Positions 33,701-46,900 of a stretch of DNA of 64,000 nt are shown here, in pieces. Location: assembly GCF_947172395.1 (NCBI RefSeq), contig NC_069109.1:4382968-4446967 (forward strand), in the 5' to 3' direction. Below the pieces are notes generated by a model. That model was not told where the DNA came from. It saw nothing but the letters and a program-made list of their open reading frames with translations, and made no database searches. The stretch's first letter is position 1. Every line of letters starts with the position of its first letter. This DNA comes from Bicyclus anynana (Eukaryota; Arthropoda; Insecta; Lepidoptera; Nymphalidae). A program made the position numbers and the translations under genes.

Positions 33701-36700
33701 TTGTGTGATTTGTGCAATAATGTTTTGTGATAAACAATAATTACAATTATTGTTTATCATAAATTGTTTAGTGAGGGCATGGAGAAGATGTCAGGTAAAG
33801 TGAGTGTTTATGCATTCTGAAAGCATCCTTTAAACCTACCCCCAAGGTCACAAGTCCTTGGACCTGCACGATGTGTTTCCTCTACCACAAAATAATGGTA
33901 AAATCACTGTTACTGCTACCCGTCACTTCACAGTCGTGCAATGCTCTACCCTATGTACCCTATGTGTTTGTCATTGATATACCATACTCAACATTGATTA
34001 CGTTATCAACCCATATTCTGCTCACTGACTGAGCTCGAGTCTCAGAATGAGAGGGGTTAGGCCAATAGTCCATCACGCTGGCCCAATGCGGATTGACAGA
34101 CTTCACACACGCAGAGAATTAAGAAAATTCTCTGGTATGCAGGTTTCCTCACGATGTCTTCCTTCACCGTTTGAGACACGTGATATTTAATTTCTTAAAA
34201 TGCACACAACTGAAAAGTTGTGTGCATGCCCCCGGACCGGATTGGAACCCACACTCTCCGGAAGCGGAGGCAGAGGTCGTATCCACTGGGCTATCACGGC
34301 TATCACAACATTGATTACCTCATGACATTGGTAGGTTTGTCTGTCCAATACACAGCCGTCCTGATGCGTCCCATTACGTTGACGTCGAAACGACCGCCGT
34401 CCGTTGCAACTACCGTGTTCTCGTTAAGGTCAGCTGCAGGCAAACATTAATTCATCATTATATCATCACAATCATTACCATTATCAGCCGATGACACTGG
34501 ACATAAAATCCTTGTAAGTAAGCCTCTTTTAAAAAGAGAACGCGTGCAAAATTCAAAGCAAAGAGCAGAGTTCAAATGAACTGCGACTGAAGATAGGGGT
34601 CTGGTGATGAAGACAAAGGACGGCTAAGGGAACTCCTCAACGGTTTACAGTAGCTATCTTGTGATTGGGCTTGATTAATTTGTATTGATGAGAACTTTAC
34701 ATCTAGATGGGTAACACAAAGAGAAGAATGAATGCGAGTAAAGGTTAAAGTAGTATTTTTAAAATTGGTTTCTTTGATTGTATCGAAGTACTAATGATAA
34801 GAAAATAACGTCGTGGTTTAAGGGCTTATAATCGAAATGTTTAATTATTTTTATTTTACACATATAACATGGTATTACTAAAAATGGAGAAATAAAAAAA
34901 TACAACCGACTTCAAAATTATAAAAAATGTTTTTACTAAACTAAAAGGCAAAAATAACATCGTATGTGCTACTTTGTCAGTTTGCTCAGTGCGATCAGTT
35001 TGAAGGCGGTACCAAGTAATTAATGTATTAATTCAAGCCGTTTAAATCATAAACATTTAGGATTTTCAGACGGTTGTATATTTTTAGAAACGGCTATAAC
35101 TAACACAGCGCTACCTTGACGCCGCCTTCAAACTTATCGCAAACTGAAAACGTAGCACATACGATGTTATTTTTTGCTATTCGTTTAGTAAAAACATTTT
35201 TATAATTTTGAAGTCGGTTGTATATTTTTATTAAAATTTTTTATTTCTCAATTTTAGTGATACCATGTGTAAAATAAAAAAGATTAAACATTTTGATTAT
35301 AAGTCCTTAAACCAGGACGTTATTTCCTTATGATTAGTACCTCAATACAATCAAACCAATTTTAAAAAAAGGTACTATTTTAACCTTTACTCGCATACAT
35401 TATTCCCCGTTCTTTCGTTCTGTTGACCCCTCAGACCAATTATTGTATAGGACCTGCCTCGCTAGACGTTACTTTTCTGTCAAAGTAAAATCAACGATCT
35501 AATGCGATTTTAAAAACTGACTCTATAGTATCGATGTTAAATAGTAGTAATCGTGTTCGTAAGTTAAAGAGCTCCGTAAAAATACCTTTTTGTGTAATTG
35601 AATTGTGTAAAAAACGTGCAAAAACTACTAGTTTAGTATCAAATATATACCAAATCTAAGCTCGTTTTCCTCAGAAAATGACAGACAATTTTACTCGTGA
35701 CTGTGAGTGCGATACAGGTCCTTCTATAATTGGTCTGAGGTTGACCCATCTAGATGTAAAGTTCTTACCAATATAAAATACTTACGGCTATTGTACGCAT
35801 CCTCCAAAGCTTTAGAGTCCCCAAAAGAGAACCCCCGCCATATTGACTTGTCTTCATAGTCCACCCGGTAGAACCAGTGGTGCTTGACGGGCGAATAGTC
35901 CGGCGAAGAGCGGTTCTGCAAAACGTGTTACATTTTTTTTTCAATTTTATTTTTTTTATATAAATATTTGCCATATCTTTTAAATATGACTAATATTCTC
36001 ATTCCCCTCTAACTTTTCGGGAAAGACTGTAGTTAGAAGTGGGTACTACAATAGACTAGCAGAGCGGGGATCGAACCACCACCCCTCGGTGATGAGTCCA
36101 ACTGCTCTTACTGTTGAGCTATTGAGGCTCTAAACAGATCAGTTTGTTATTACATCTATACTAATATCAAGAAAGCTTTTTCCACAGAATGCGCTAATCT
36201 CAGAAAATGCTGGTTTGAATTGAAAAATTCTCATTATAGTCAAAATTAGATGGGATTCTTGGAATTTGAGATAACAAGTATTTTGGCATTCTAAAAGTTG
36301 TCTTAAACCCTATATATGGTAGGACGTTCTCGTCGATTAAAATGTGAGTATAAACGATTTCTTTTTTGCAAATACCTCATTTTATATGGGTTTTCACTAT
36401 AATAAATAAATAATAAGTAGATCCAAAGATTTCCACCTATTGTGAAAATCTCTGGATCTACTTAATCGATTTTAAAATTCTTTTACCATAAGAAAGCCAT
36501 GTTATTTGTGAGTGTCATAGGCTATTTTATCCCCGTATTCCTACGGGAACGGGAACTACGCAGGTGAAACCGCGGAACGCTGTTAATCTTTACCATTGTT
36601 ATAAAGAGGTAGTTTGAGGTATTGTAGGGGGAATCTCTGGATCTATTTAAGCGATCTTGAAAATTCTTTTACTACTAAAAACCGGCGTTATATGTAACTG

Positions 36701-39700
36701 TCATACGCTATTTTATTGCCGTATTGTTACGTGAACGGGAACTACACAGGTGAAACCGCGGAACTCTGTTAATCTTTACTATTATTATAAAGAGGTAAAG
36801 TTTGAAGTATTGTAAGGACAAAATCTCTGGATCTACTTAACCGAATTTGAAAATTCTTTTACCACTAGAAAGCTACATTATTTGTGAGTGTCACAGGCTA
36901 TTTTATCCCCATATTCGTACGGGAACGGGAACTACACAGGCAAAACCGCGGAACGCTGTTAATCTTTACTATTATTATAAAGACGTAAAGTTTGTGGTAT
37001 TGTAGGGGGAAATCTCTGGATCTAAAAAACTGATTGTAAAAATTCTTTTACCACTAGAAAGCTATATTATTTGTGAGTGTCACAGGCTATATTTTATCCT
37101 CTTATTTTCACGGGAACGAGGACTACGCAGGTGAAACCGCGAGGCGTCTGCAAGTTATTAAATAAAATCGTAAATACCTCGCTCATCGATACGATTCTAT
37201 CACTATTGTCATCAAACGTTTGGTCCACGAAGTTAACTGTCATCCCCCTTTTTCCTCCGCCATCTTTTTTTTCATTCAAACTACATCCCTCTTTATTTGT
37301 ATCACACTTGTTATCCATCCCTTTTCTCACTTTCAAACTATCAAAATCTACTTTAGAAAAGTTTTTGGTCATGCCACAGCAATATTTACAATTTTTTACA
37401 ATATCCTCAAATTTTAAATCATCACTAACGTCTCCTAATTGATTGTTTTTTAAATCTTTATCTTTTTTGTCTGTTTCTAGGCGTTCGATTTTATCTAAAT
37501 TTGCAGATTTTGGTTCACCTATATTTACTTCTTCAGAATTAATAATTTTATGCACTATGTTGAAATAATTGACAGTTTTATCTACTTCGTCTGGAGTGAA
37601 GTTTTTAAATGACGTCAAATCGCGAATTAAACTTATATTTGCGTTTTCTGGAATGTTCGAAGCTTCATCATTTGGTACATTTGTCTGTGTATCAAAAAAG
37701 CTTTTGACGTTTTGCTGTATTGAATCGTAAGCATCAGTTTTAGGTTTGTGCCTATAGTGGTCTTGTGATTGGCTTAATTCAAAAAAAGATTTTGAGTGAT
37801 CTGGTTTGGGTGGACTATTGAAGTAGCTGGATAGTCTACTATAGTTGTACGCATCTGAGCTGTCTGTGCTTTCTACGTTTGATGAAAAGAAGCTATTGGC
37901 ATCCGGGAGTGATTCGACTTTTGGCTGTACAGGTTTCTGGGGTTCTAGTCTATTATGGTTAAACGCGTCTGAGCTTTCTGTGCTTTCTATATTTGTTGAA
38001 AAGAAACTGTTGGGATCCGGCAGTGATTCAACCTTTGGTTGGATAGGTTTATGAGGTTCGTCTTTAATTGCTGGTTTATCTATATTCCTGGATAGTCCAC
38101 TATAGTTATACGCGTCTGCGTTATCTATGCTATCCACATTTGATGAAAAGAAGCTATTTGGATCCGTGATTGGTTCAACCTTTGGCTGTATAGGTTTCGG
38201 AGGTTCTTTTTCAATCGCTGATTTATCGATATTCCTGGATAGTGTACTAAAGTTATAAGCATCTAAATTTTCTATGCTATCTACATTTGATGAAAAGAAG
38301 CTATTTGGATCCGTGATCGGTTCAATCGTTGGTTGTATTGGTTTCTGACGTTCTTTTTCAATTGCTGGTTTATCTATGTTCCTGGATTGTCTGCTAAAGT
38401 TACGCGCATCTGAATTTTCTATACAATCTACATTTGTTGAAAAGAAGCTATTGGGATCTGGAAGTAATTCAACCTGTGGTTGCATATGTTTCTGAGGTTC
38501 ATCTTTAATTGCCGATTTATCTATATTCCTGGATAGTCTACTATAGGTATACGAGTCTGTGTTGTCTATGCTATCCAAATTTGATGAAAAGAAACTATTG
38601 GGATCCGCGATCGGTTCAACTTTTGGCTGGATAGGTTTCGGAGGCTCTTTTTCAATTGCTAATTTATCTACATGCTTATCTTGTTTTTCTTCTATATTTT
38701 GTTCAACAATATTTGAGAACGCTGGCAACCTCTCAGTAATTGTCACTGATGAATCTTCTATAATCTTTTTAACCAAATTTTTAACGTCAGCAACCATCAG
38801 CACACTCGGAATTTCTGTGTATGGGGCTCTTTTACTGTCTGAACTATCTGTTAGATAAGTAACATTTGGTAATGTGATGGTAGAAGGATTGATATTTTGA
38901 TTGCTGAATACGGGAAGACCACCGGCGATGCTCAAACGACGTTTGTATTCCTCTTCGAAACCCGGTGGAATACGCATTGGTGTACAGTTGACGGAATAAG
39001 TTACAGTGGACGGAGAGTTTAATGTATTCCTGTAATGATTTTCAACTGCATAGTTGCCTGTGTCGAAATACGAAGCTATAGTCAAAGCTGGACTTGTTGA
39101 CGTCGGTAGTTCAAATGGTAAATCTTTTTTCAAATCAAAAAATTCCGGTTCCGGATTGGTTTCCATTTTCTTATACCTCTCTACCCGATTGGTGAACGTA
39201 TCAGCATCTGGTATTGGATCGTCTGAACTCCTTTCACGTTCCTTATACTCTATTTTATCATCGTCCGTTTCAGATGGCTCTATTGTAAACTCTTCGTAAA
39301 GAGGAAAGTCTTTCTTAGCGTCTTGCTCAATAGAATGCACGTCTAAGCCACTTTCATCTGACTTTGTATCTTCTTCGGGAGGTGCAGTAGGTATGTTTAG
39401 CGGTGGGTATATTAACAAGGTATCTTCTTGAGAAATCCTATATTCAGCTTTTATTTCATCGCTGGCGTTAGTGGGTATGTTCTCAAATATCGATGTTTTA
39501 TCTTGAAAGAACCCCATAGAAAGAGGATCTGGTGAAAAGCCATAGTCATGGCCATGAAGAGTCAAACACTGAGTTTCGTTGGTTGACCACCCATAATTTA
39601 TGTTTGAATTGACACTAATATCGTCTATTAATGGCACAGGCGATGGTAATTTCATTGTTTCAATAATATCTTCAGTTATATGAGAAATTTCAGGTTTATC

Positions 39701-42700
39701 GGCAGTAAAACTACTAGCTAACGAATATTCAACTGGGTTAGCCAATTGTATTGGGGCTGTTATATTTTCTACTAATTGCATAGTTAAATCTTCCGAATCT
39801 TTGTCTTCCGGCTTATTAAACTCCCGACACGTTTCACAAATACTTAATTCAGACACTTGCTGCGAATCCTCTGTAATCGGCACACTTTTTTCAAAAAGAT
39901 TAGTAGTTGATATCTGGTTTAATAAGTTCTGAGAATCATCATTTATATCCACTTTGCCCAATTTTTCTTCAATATTTTTTATATTTTCGTATGGTGCAGA
40001 GGCATTATCTGACTGACCAAAGTTAAAGAGTGTGTAAGCATGATGGCTCACTTTGTCTGTTTCTTTATTATCGTCTGTAATTTTATCTTTAAGGCTGGAA
40101 GGAGATTGATCTTTTACGCTATCATCTAAATACTCTGGTGGTACTAAATCATCGGACAAATTTTGCAAAACGGGCAATACAACAGTTGTTAAAATTTCTT
40201 TTGTATTCGAATCAGCTGTACTGGGTGTGCCAAAAAGACTTTGCAATCCACTACTGCTTATATTATCGTTGCTATGAGTAGGAAATTGATAATCATAGCC
40301 AAGGTTTGATGAAATATTATAATTTAAAGTAGATTTGTGCAGTATTTCTCCGAATCCAGTATAAGGTTGTATTCCCCTCTCTTTTTCAGGAAGTTTGTTT
40401 GTAATGAAATACTCTTGGGGCTGATGTCTATCAAAAAAATTTTCTGCGGAAATATCTGAAAATACTTTAATGTTATGAGCTAGTTCCTTATCCTTAGAAG
40501 AATTCGTTTCTAATAGTGAATGTGGCTCCTCTTTTGAATAACTAAAAAATGACGAAGGATCACTAGACATTTCAGATTGTTCAAATATTTCTACTGAACT
40601 ACTTGTCGGGATATCAATTTTGTCAGTACAGATTTCTTGGCCAGTTTTTAATACTTGTTCTAGATTACCCGAGGTATTTAATGGTATGCATTCTGTCAAT
40701 GGTGAAACATTAACGACTTTTTCATATTCATCGTCTCTGGGAGGCTGTTCCGCATCGGTTTTTATGGTAGTGTCTGAAGATAGCAGTGGCGTATTTAAAT
40801 ACTCCTCCATTCCTTTTGAAGTAACTGTTTCACTTTTGTTGATGTCTTCAAATTTATTCGCCGAATGTGCTAACAGATTAACTGTGTTAGATGGTGTTTG
40901 CTGGTACATGCCATCCCATTGTGGATAATTAGTATTATGGTAATTTTGTGCTTGATTAAAATAGTCTTGCGTTTGATACTGCTGTTGTATCATAAATTGT
41001 GAAGAGTCTGTCTGATAACTGTTTAAATTAGGGTTCACTTGTTGTTGAATAACACTAGGAATATTAGGATCATGATATACTTCTAAATGAGCACTTTCGG
41101 GAGATGAAAAATTTTGATAACTTCCAACAGATAAAGTGTTATCATAATATGATAAATTGTCATGTTTCTTTTCTTCAACTTTCGTGTCATTATATGCGGG
41201 ATCAAAGAAGGTTGTAACGGTATTTTGGATCTTATTAATATCTATGGAACTAAGTTTAGATTTTAACGATCCAATTATGCCGAAACTTTTTGACTCTTGA
41301 GGAGTTTCTTCATAACTTTCAGTAGTTTGCCTACTCAAGTCGAAAACTGTGTTAAATTCACTATACATTAATGGTTTCTGCTCTGCTCGTTCGTTTGCAC
41401 CAAACGTTGGGTATACTGTTGCTGTAGATTTATTTAAATCAAACGAAGTCGGAGGTTCAAATGTACTAGGTAAACTGTAATCTTGGGTCAAGGGTGGTAC
41501 ACTTTGGTCTGGAGTAAATATATCACCAGGGTAGAAACTTGACCCTGCTGTAGGCACAGTCAGATCAAATGGTATTGCGTTTTCAGGAGCGTCGGTCAAT
41601 GCTGTTGTTGCAATATTTTGGTTTGTAGATTCTACAATTTGTCCAGGCGTAAAAATAGCACCTTGAAATGAGGTATATCCAATAGGATTTAGTACCGGTT
41701 TTATATTATTACTTATGTTACCAACACCTTCAATTGGACCTGAATAATACTGTGGTTTTTTCTTTGTCAGTCTATAACTAAGATTTCCTGATATTTTCGG
41801 TGGTTCCAATGTCTCTTTAAGAAGTTCAGATGGTGCATTTATCATGGACTGTGTTAGCTTATCCTGAGTTGCGGCATCTTGGTATTTTTGTATGTCTTCT
41901 TTCGCTTTTTGTGTAGTAGGAATGTTTAGTGTAGAAGGATTGATAAACATAGGCGGTGCAATACTTGTATGTTCGCCTGTTATTTGTTGAGAAACCGTTG
42001 TTTGAAGCGAGGTTTCATTTGAGTACTGACCAAACATAATTGTATTTGCTTCCTTCGCTTTCATAACATTATTCGAATCAGTAATCGGTCTACTTGTTGG
42101 TTGAATTGTTTTAGGAGGTCCAGTAATCATCTTTCCTGCTTCTTTGTCAAAAAAAGGATTTACCGTAGGTATTGATGATAATTCTTTTGGAACATGTGGT
42201 ATAGATGTGGATGTTTCTGGTAACGTAGACTTTACATGCACTGAAGAATTAGATATCAACAAATCATGTGATGGAGTTGAAGAATGTAATGGTATTTGCA
42301 TTGATGATTCTGGATTATTTGCTGGGGGTAACGTTTGAGTCTGTAAATTAGTTTGTGTAATAGATTCCAATTTGTCTGAGCTAAAATGTTCTATATTTGC
42401 AGGTTGCAGATGCGGGTTGGGTGAATTATACGATGAGGCTAACTGTTGTGGTTCTGGTTCAAATGGAGCTGAAGGAATGAAGATGTTGCCGTGCGGAGCC
42501 ATACTTGGTAAAGCTTGTGGTTTTATTATCGGATGATTAGCAGAAATACGCCTAGCTACTGATGGTGGTAAAACTGACTTTCCTACAGTCGTAGGACCGT
42601 CACTCCGCGGTATATTCGAGAACATAGGTGGCGGTGGAATAACTCCGGTTGTTTGAGGCGGTAGTGGTTCAAATCTACTATCAGGTATAGGATTAAAGCT

Positions 42701-43898
42701 GCTTATGGGCGATGGAAAATTGTGTTCTTCGAATGTTATTGCGTTATTTGCATTATTTTTTGTAAATAAACCAGGTTGTCTTTCAGCTGCATGCCCAGTG
42801 TCAAAATTATATTGTGTAAATTGAATATTTAAGTTTGCACCACTTTGAGCAATCACCGGATTGTGTACATTTATATTATCATTCGCAGTTTCAGCAACTA
42901 TTTGAGTTGGTATGTAAGTGGTTGTATTAGTTTGATTAGCTGTTGCATTAAATCCTGTTTGATCTGATACCAAAGGTACAGTTGCTGTTATATTTGTTTT
43001 ATTATTATTATCTTCAGTTTTTTCCATAGTTATTTGAGTTGGTTCATATGAACCTTTGTCAACGTTATCTATTGCTATAGTCTTGTATATATTTTCTGTT
43101 TTTATGTTATCTGTGACTGGAGTTTGCATATCATATGTTGTCGTAGCTCCAATATTACTTCCATCATACGCTACGTTAGCTATGTTAGGATCAGGTATGA
43201 AAAATGATGGTGTATTTTGCGTGCTTGGCCCTGGTTTGAACGTCTGTATGTTTTGGTTATCTCCAGAACTCAGCCCCGGTACTTGTGCGTATACTTTCTT
43301 TCTCGTCGTTATTCTGTAGTTTGAAGTTGTACCTGGAAATAAAAAATTGGCGTCGTTATTGAATGGAATCATCTAGAAAAACTAATATTACAAAAAACTA
43401 CTTCGTTCGTACAGTAGTCAGCATATGTAGCTTCGCATCACGAAGTCTTGAGTTCAAATCGTCGTCGCTCGAATGAAGTAGGTACTAACTTTTTTCTTCT
43501 TAGTATAAATTCCCAGACTGGAGTTGAGAAATTAGTTGTTTTACACCCTTGTGCTTTAGAGAGCTTTTAAGCTGTCGGTCTCGCTCATTATTCCGCTGAT
43601 ATTAGTCGTTTAAAAATCTAACACTATCACCCTGTGCCCACCAACACGCATTAACGCAGCGTGGTGGGTCTAAGCTGCGTATCCCGACTTTTAACTATAC
43701 GTAAGGAGGCCTGGATTATCATTAACATCAGAGTGCCTAGTGGGTGTTTTCAATGTTTTCTAATTGTAATACTGTGATGATCGCGTCAACGTAAACGAGA
43801 ATTTCAACATTGTAACACTGCTCGAATAAAAACGTCATGTTTTAAAAACGCTGTCGTGTGAACATATGTGAATGCATTTGTTGTATTTGGACGGTTTA

Positions 43899-43949
<51 letters not shown>

Positions 43950-46900
43950 CTATTTTATGTGTGTTCACGCATAACTTCGTCATTTATTTGGATAATTCTT
44001 TTTTTTTAACGTCCGTTATTAAACCTCTCGTGCAAGTGAGTGCTGAGACCACCAACACGCGTTAAAGTAGCGTGGTGGGTCAAAGCTACATATCTCGACC
44101 CCTACCTATACAAAAGGAGGCTTGGATTATCATTAACTGTTCTAAGCCATTAAAATTGACAGCCTCCGTGGCGCAGTGGTATGCGCGGTGGATTTACAAA
44201 ACGGAGGTCCTGGGTTCGATCCCCGGCTGGGCAGATTGAGATTGTCTTAATTTGTCCAGGTCTGGCTGGTCGGAGGCTTCGGCCGTGGCTAGTTACCACC
44301 CTACCGGCAAAGACGTACCGCCAAACGATTTAGCGTTCCGGTACGATGTCGTGTGGAAACCGAACAGTGTGTGGATTCTCATCCTCCTCCTAAAAAGTTA
44401 GCCCGCTTCCATCTTAGACTGCATCATCACTTACCATCAGGTGAGATTGTAGTCAAGGGCTTACTTGTATACAAAAAAAAAATAGGTTGCTATAAATATC
44501 TAAATAAACTAAATAGCTATCAATCTCGTAATCCCATAACAACATATTTAAAGGCGTTTTCAAAAGAGGTTGACTCACAGGGGAAAATTATCTCCAAGTG
44601 GCCATTAGATTGTTAAAAAGAAGGCCATGTTAATGACCCAGCGTGACCCCACGCGGGTAATTCAAAAAAATTCACGCAATCATAAACTTATACAGTACCT
44701 TGAGGTACGAAATTACGTATGATGGACATTGTTAATTTTTGGGGTTCCGCATTTAAAAAGGGTTATCGCCGCGTTGCAACGACTTGCGGTAGGGACGGAT
44801 TCAGTGTGCTCGTGGCGTTCGAGCCCATGCCATGGGAACTTAGAAGAACGTGAAATCTTTATGAAGCAGCGCCATCTACATTCTAGATTTAAGATTCCAG
44901 GATAGTAAGTTCAATGACCTATGGTGTGTATGTAATAAAATGTTTTTAGAGATTGAAACCGTATAAGCACGGAAAAAAAGCGAAAAAAAAAAGAATTGTT
45001 TTTCCTTTTAATTATGAAGCGTAATAGGAAGAATGTGTTTGTATTTCTAAAGCAAAGGGATTATTTAAGAAAGACAGTAAGTGTACATTATTTTCAACGA
45101 CGTTCTACAAAGTGGTGTATAATAAAGGTACGATTTAATAATCCTGAGTTCGAGCCCGGGGGTATCAATGGAAAACGTTTTGTCTTTTTTTTTGTTTTTC
45201 TCTATTGGTTTCTTCAACTATTAGATTAGCATTATTATTTTTATAACAATAATGGATACTATACTAAAAATACCGTAGCTAGTTACTAGATGGCGCTATC
45301 ACAGGCGTTCCGAAAAAAGTTAGAGTAGCCTATCTATTTCCAATAATACACTGTAATCTTTGTTCGAGCCGTCCACATCTCTTGTTGTGTAATTCTTTAT
45401 TGGTTACTTGGGATATGCGGGAGTGACTTGAGTGGAAAAGGGGAGTGTTTGTTAACAGTCAAAGGTACCTTTAACCCTACACACATCGTTCACAAGTGCG
45501 TGACTCCACTCAAGGTCATTCTCTGCCACTCAGGGTTTATTAATAACATTCTTAGTGGGAATTGTTAGACCTGACAGACTTTCATTCAATAATTGTGTTT
45601 GCAGACAACCGCTTCTGATGTGAAACCCCTTATACTATGACAAAAGTAGACACGATAAAGGTGCCAAACACACGCCAATAGTTCATAGGTTTGATCCCCG
45701 CCCGCAGAACAATTGTCTTAAGCACCCCGAACAGTTTTGAACGAGATTATCGGCTAGCCCAGGATCCATAGATAATTTCTTTTAGAATTGATTACTATCA
45801 AGTTAATTTTCCGTGAGTAACTTCATCTTGATAAGTCGCTCAACTTTTATACATATTTACGAAAATTCTTGATTCTGGTAGCTAACTGGTTTACTAGGTA
45901 ATGAAAATTTCTGAGCGTCGGTACGAGATAATGAACCACGCAATTTGTAGGACATTGTGGCTGTTAAGTTGTATAATTATTAATTAGGAAACAGTTTTGA
46001 CGGCTTCCGTGGCGCAGTGGTATGCGCGGTGGATTTACAAGACGGAGGTCTGGGTTCGATCCCCGGCTGGGCCGATTGAGGTTTTCTTAATTGGTCCAGG
46101 TCTAGCTGGTGGAAGGCTTCGGCTGTGGCTAGTTACCACCCTACCGACAAAGACGTACCGCCAAGAGATTAAGAGTTCCGGTACGATGTCGTGTAGAAAC
46201 CGAAACGGGTGTGGATTTTCATCCTCCTCCTAACACAATAGCCCGCTTCCATCTAAGATAGCATCATCACTTACCATCAGGTGAGATTGTAGTCAAGGGC
46301 TAACTTGTAAAGAATAATAATAAAAAAATACATCTGGTTAATAGCTTTTAATAAACTTCCTCCCAGCTTGTATTAATAACGAGGTTATTAACAAAACTAC
46401 AAGTTTTTACGGAACCCACGATGGGTGCAACCAACTCGCACTTGATCGGCTTTTTGGTATTTTTAATCCTTGCTTGAAGGTTTATAACACAGGATTTGGA
46501 AAGCACATTACAAATATTTTGAGTAATGAATACGGATATAATGAATAAAATCGGACAAGTGTGAGTTGAACTCGCGTGACGAGGGTTCCGAACTATGTTT
46601 TACTATCATGTTTTTTTGGAATCTGGCATTTTCATATCATAAAATATTTGGGCTTATTTTTTCGTTAAATACTATTTCTATATTAATGACGTGTAACATA
46701 CGTTTCATACAAATTGCACTTCTTAGGTATTATTGTATGATACAATAACTATGAAGTAAGTAAGTAACATGTCCGGGGCACGTTCAACTTTTCAGTTGTA
46801 TGTGCATTTTAAGGATATAAATATCACGTGTCTCAAACGGTGAAGGAAAAACATCGTGAGAAAACCTGCATACCTGAAATTAATCCCAATTCTCTACGTG

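Noticed and set aside
37220..43319. Plus-strand ORFs opposite the giant exon (for example 38559-38858, 40620-40928, 43056-43319)
   Set aside because: Shadows of a long biased minus-strand reading frame; no independent support.
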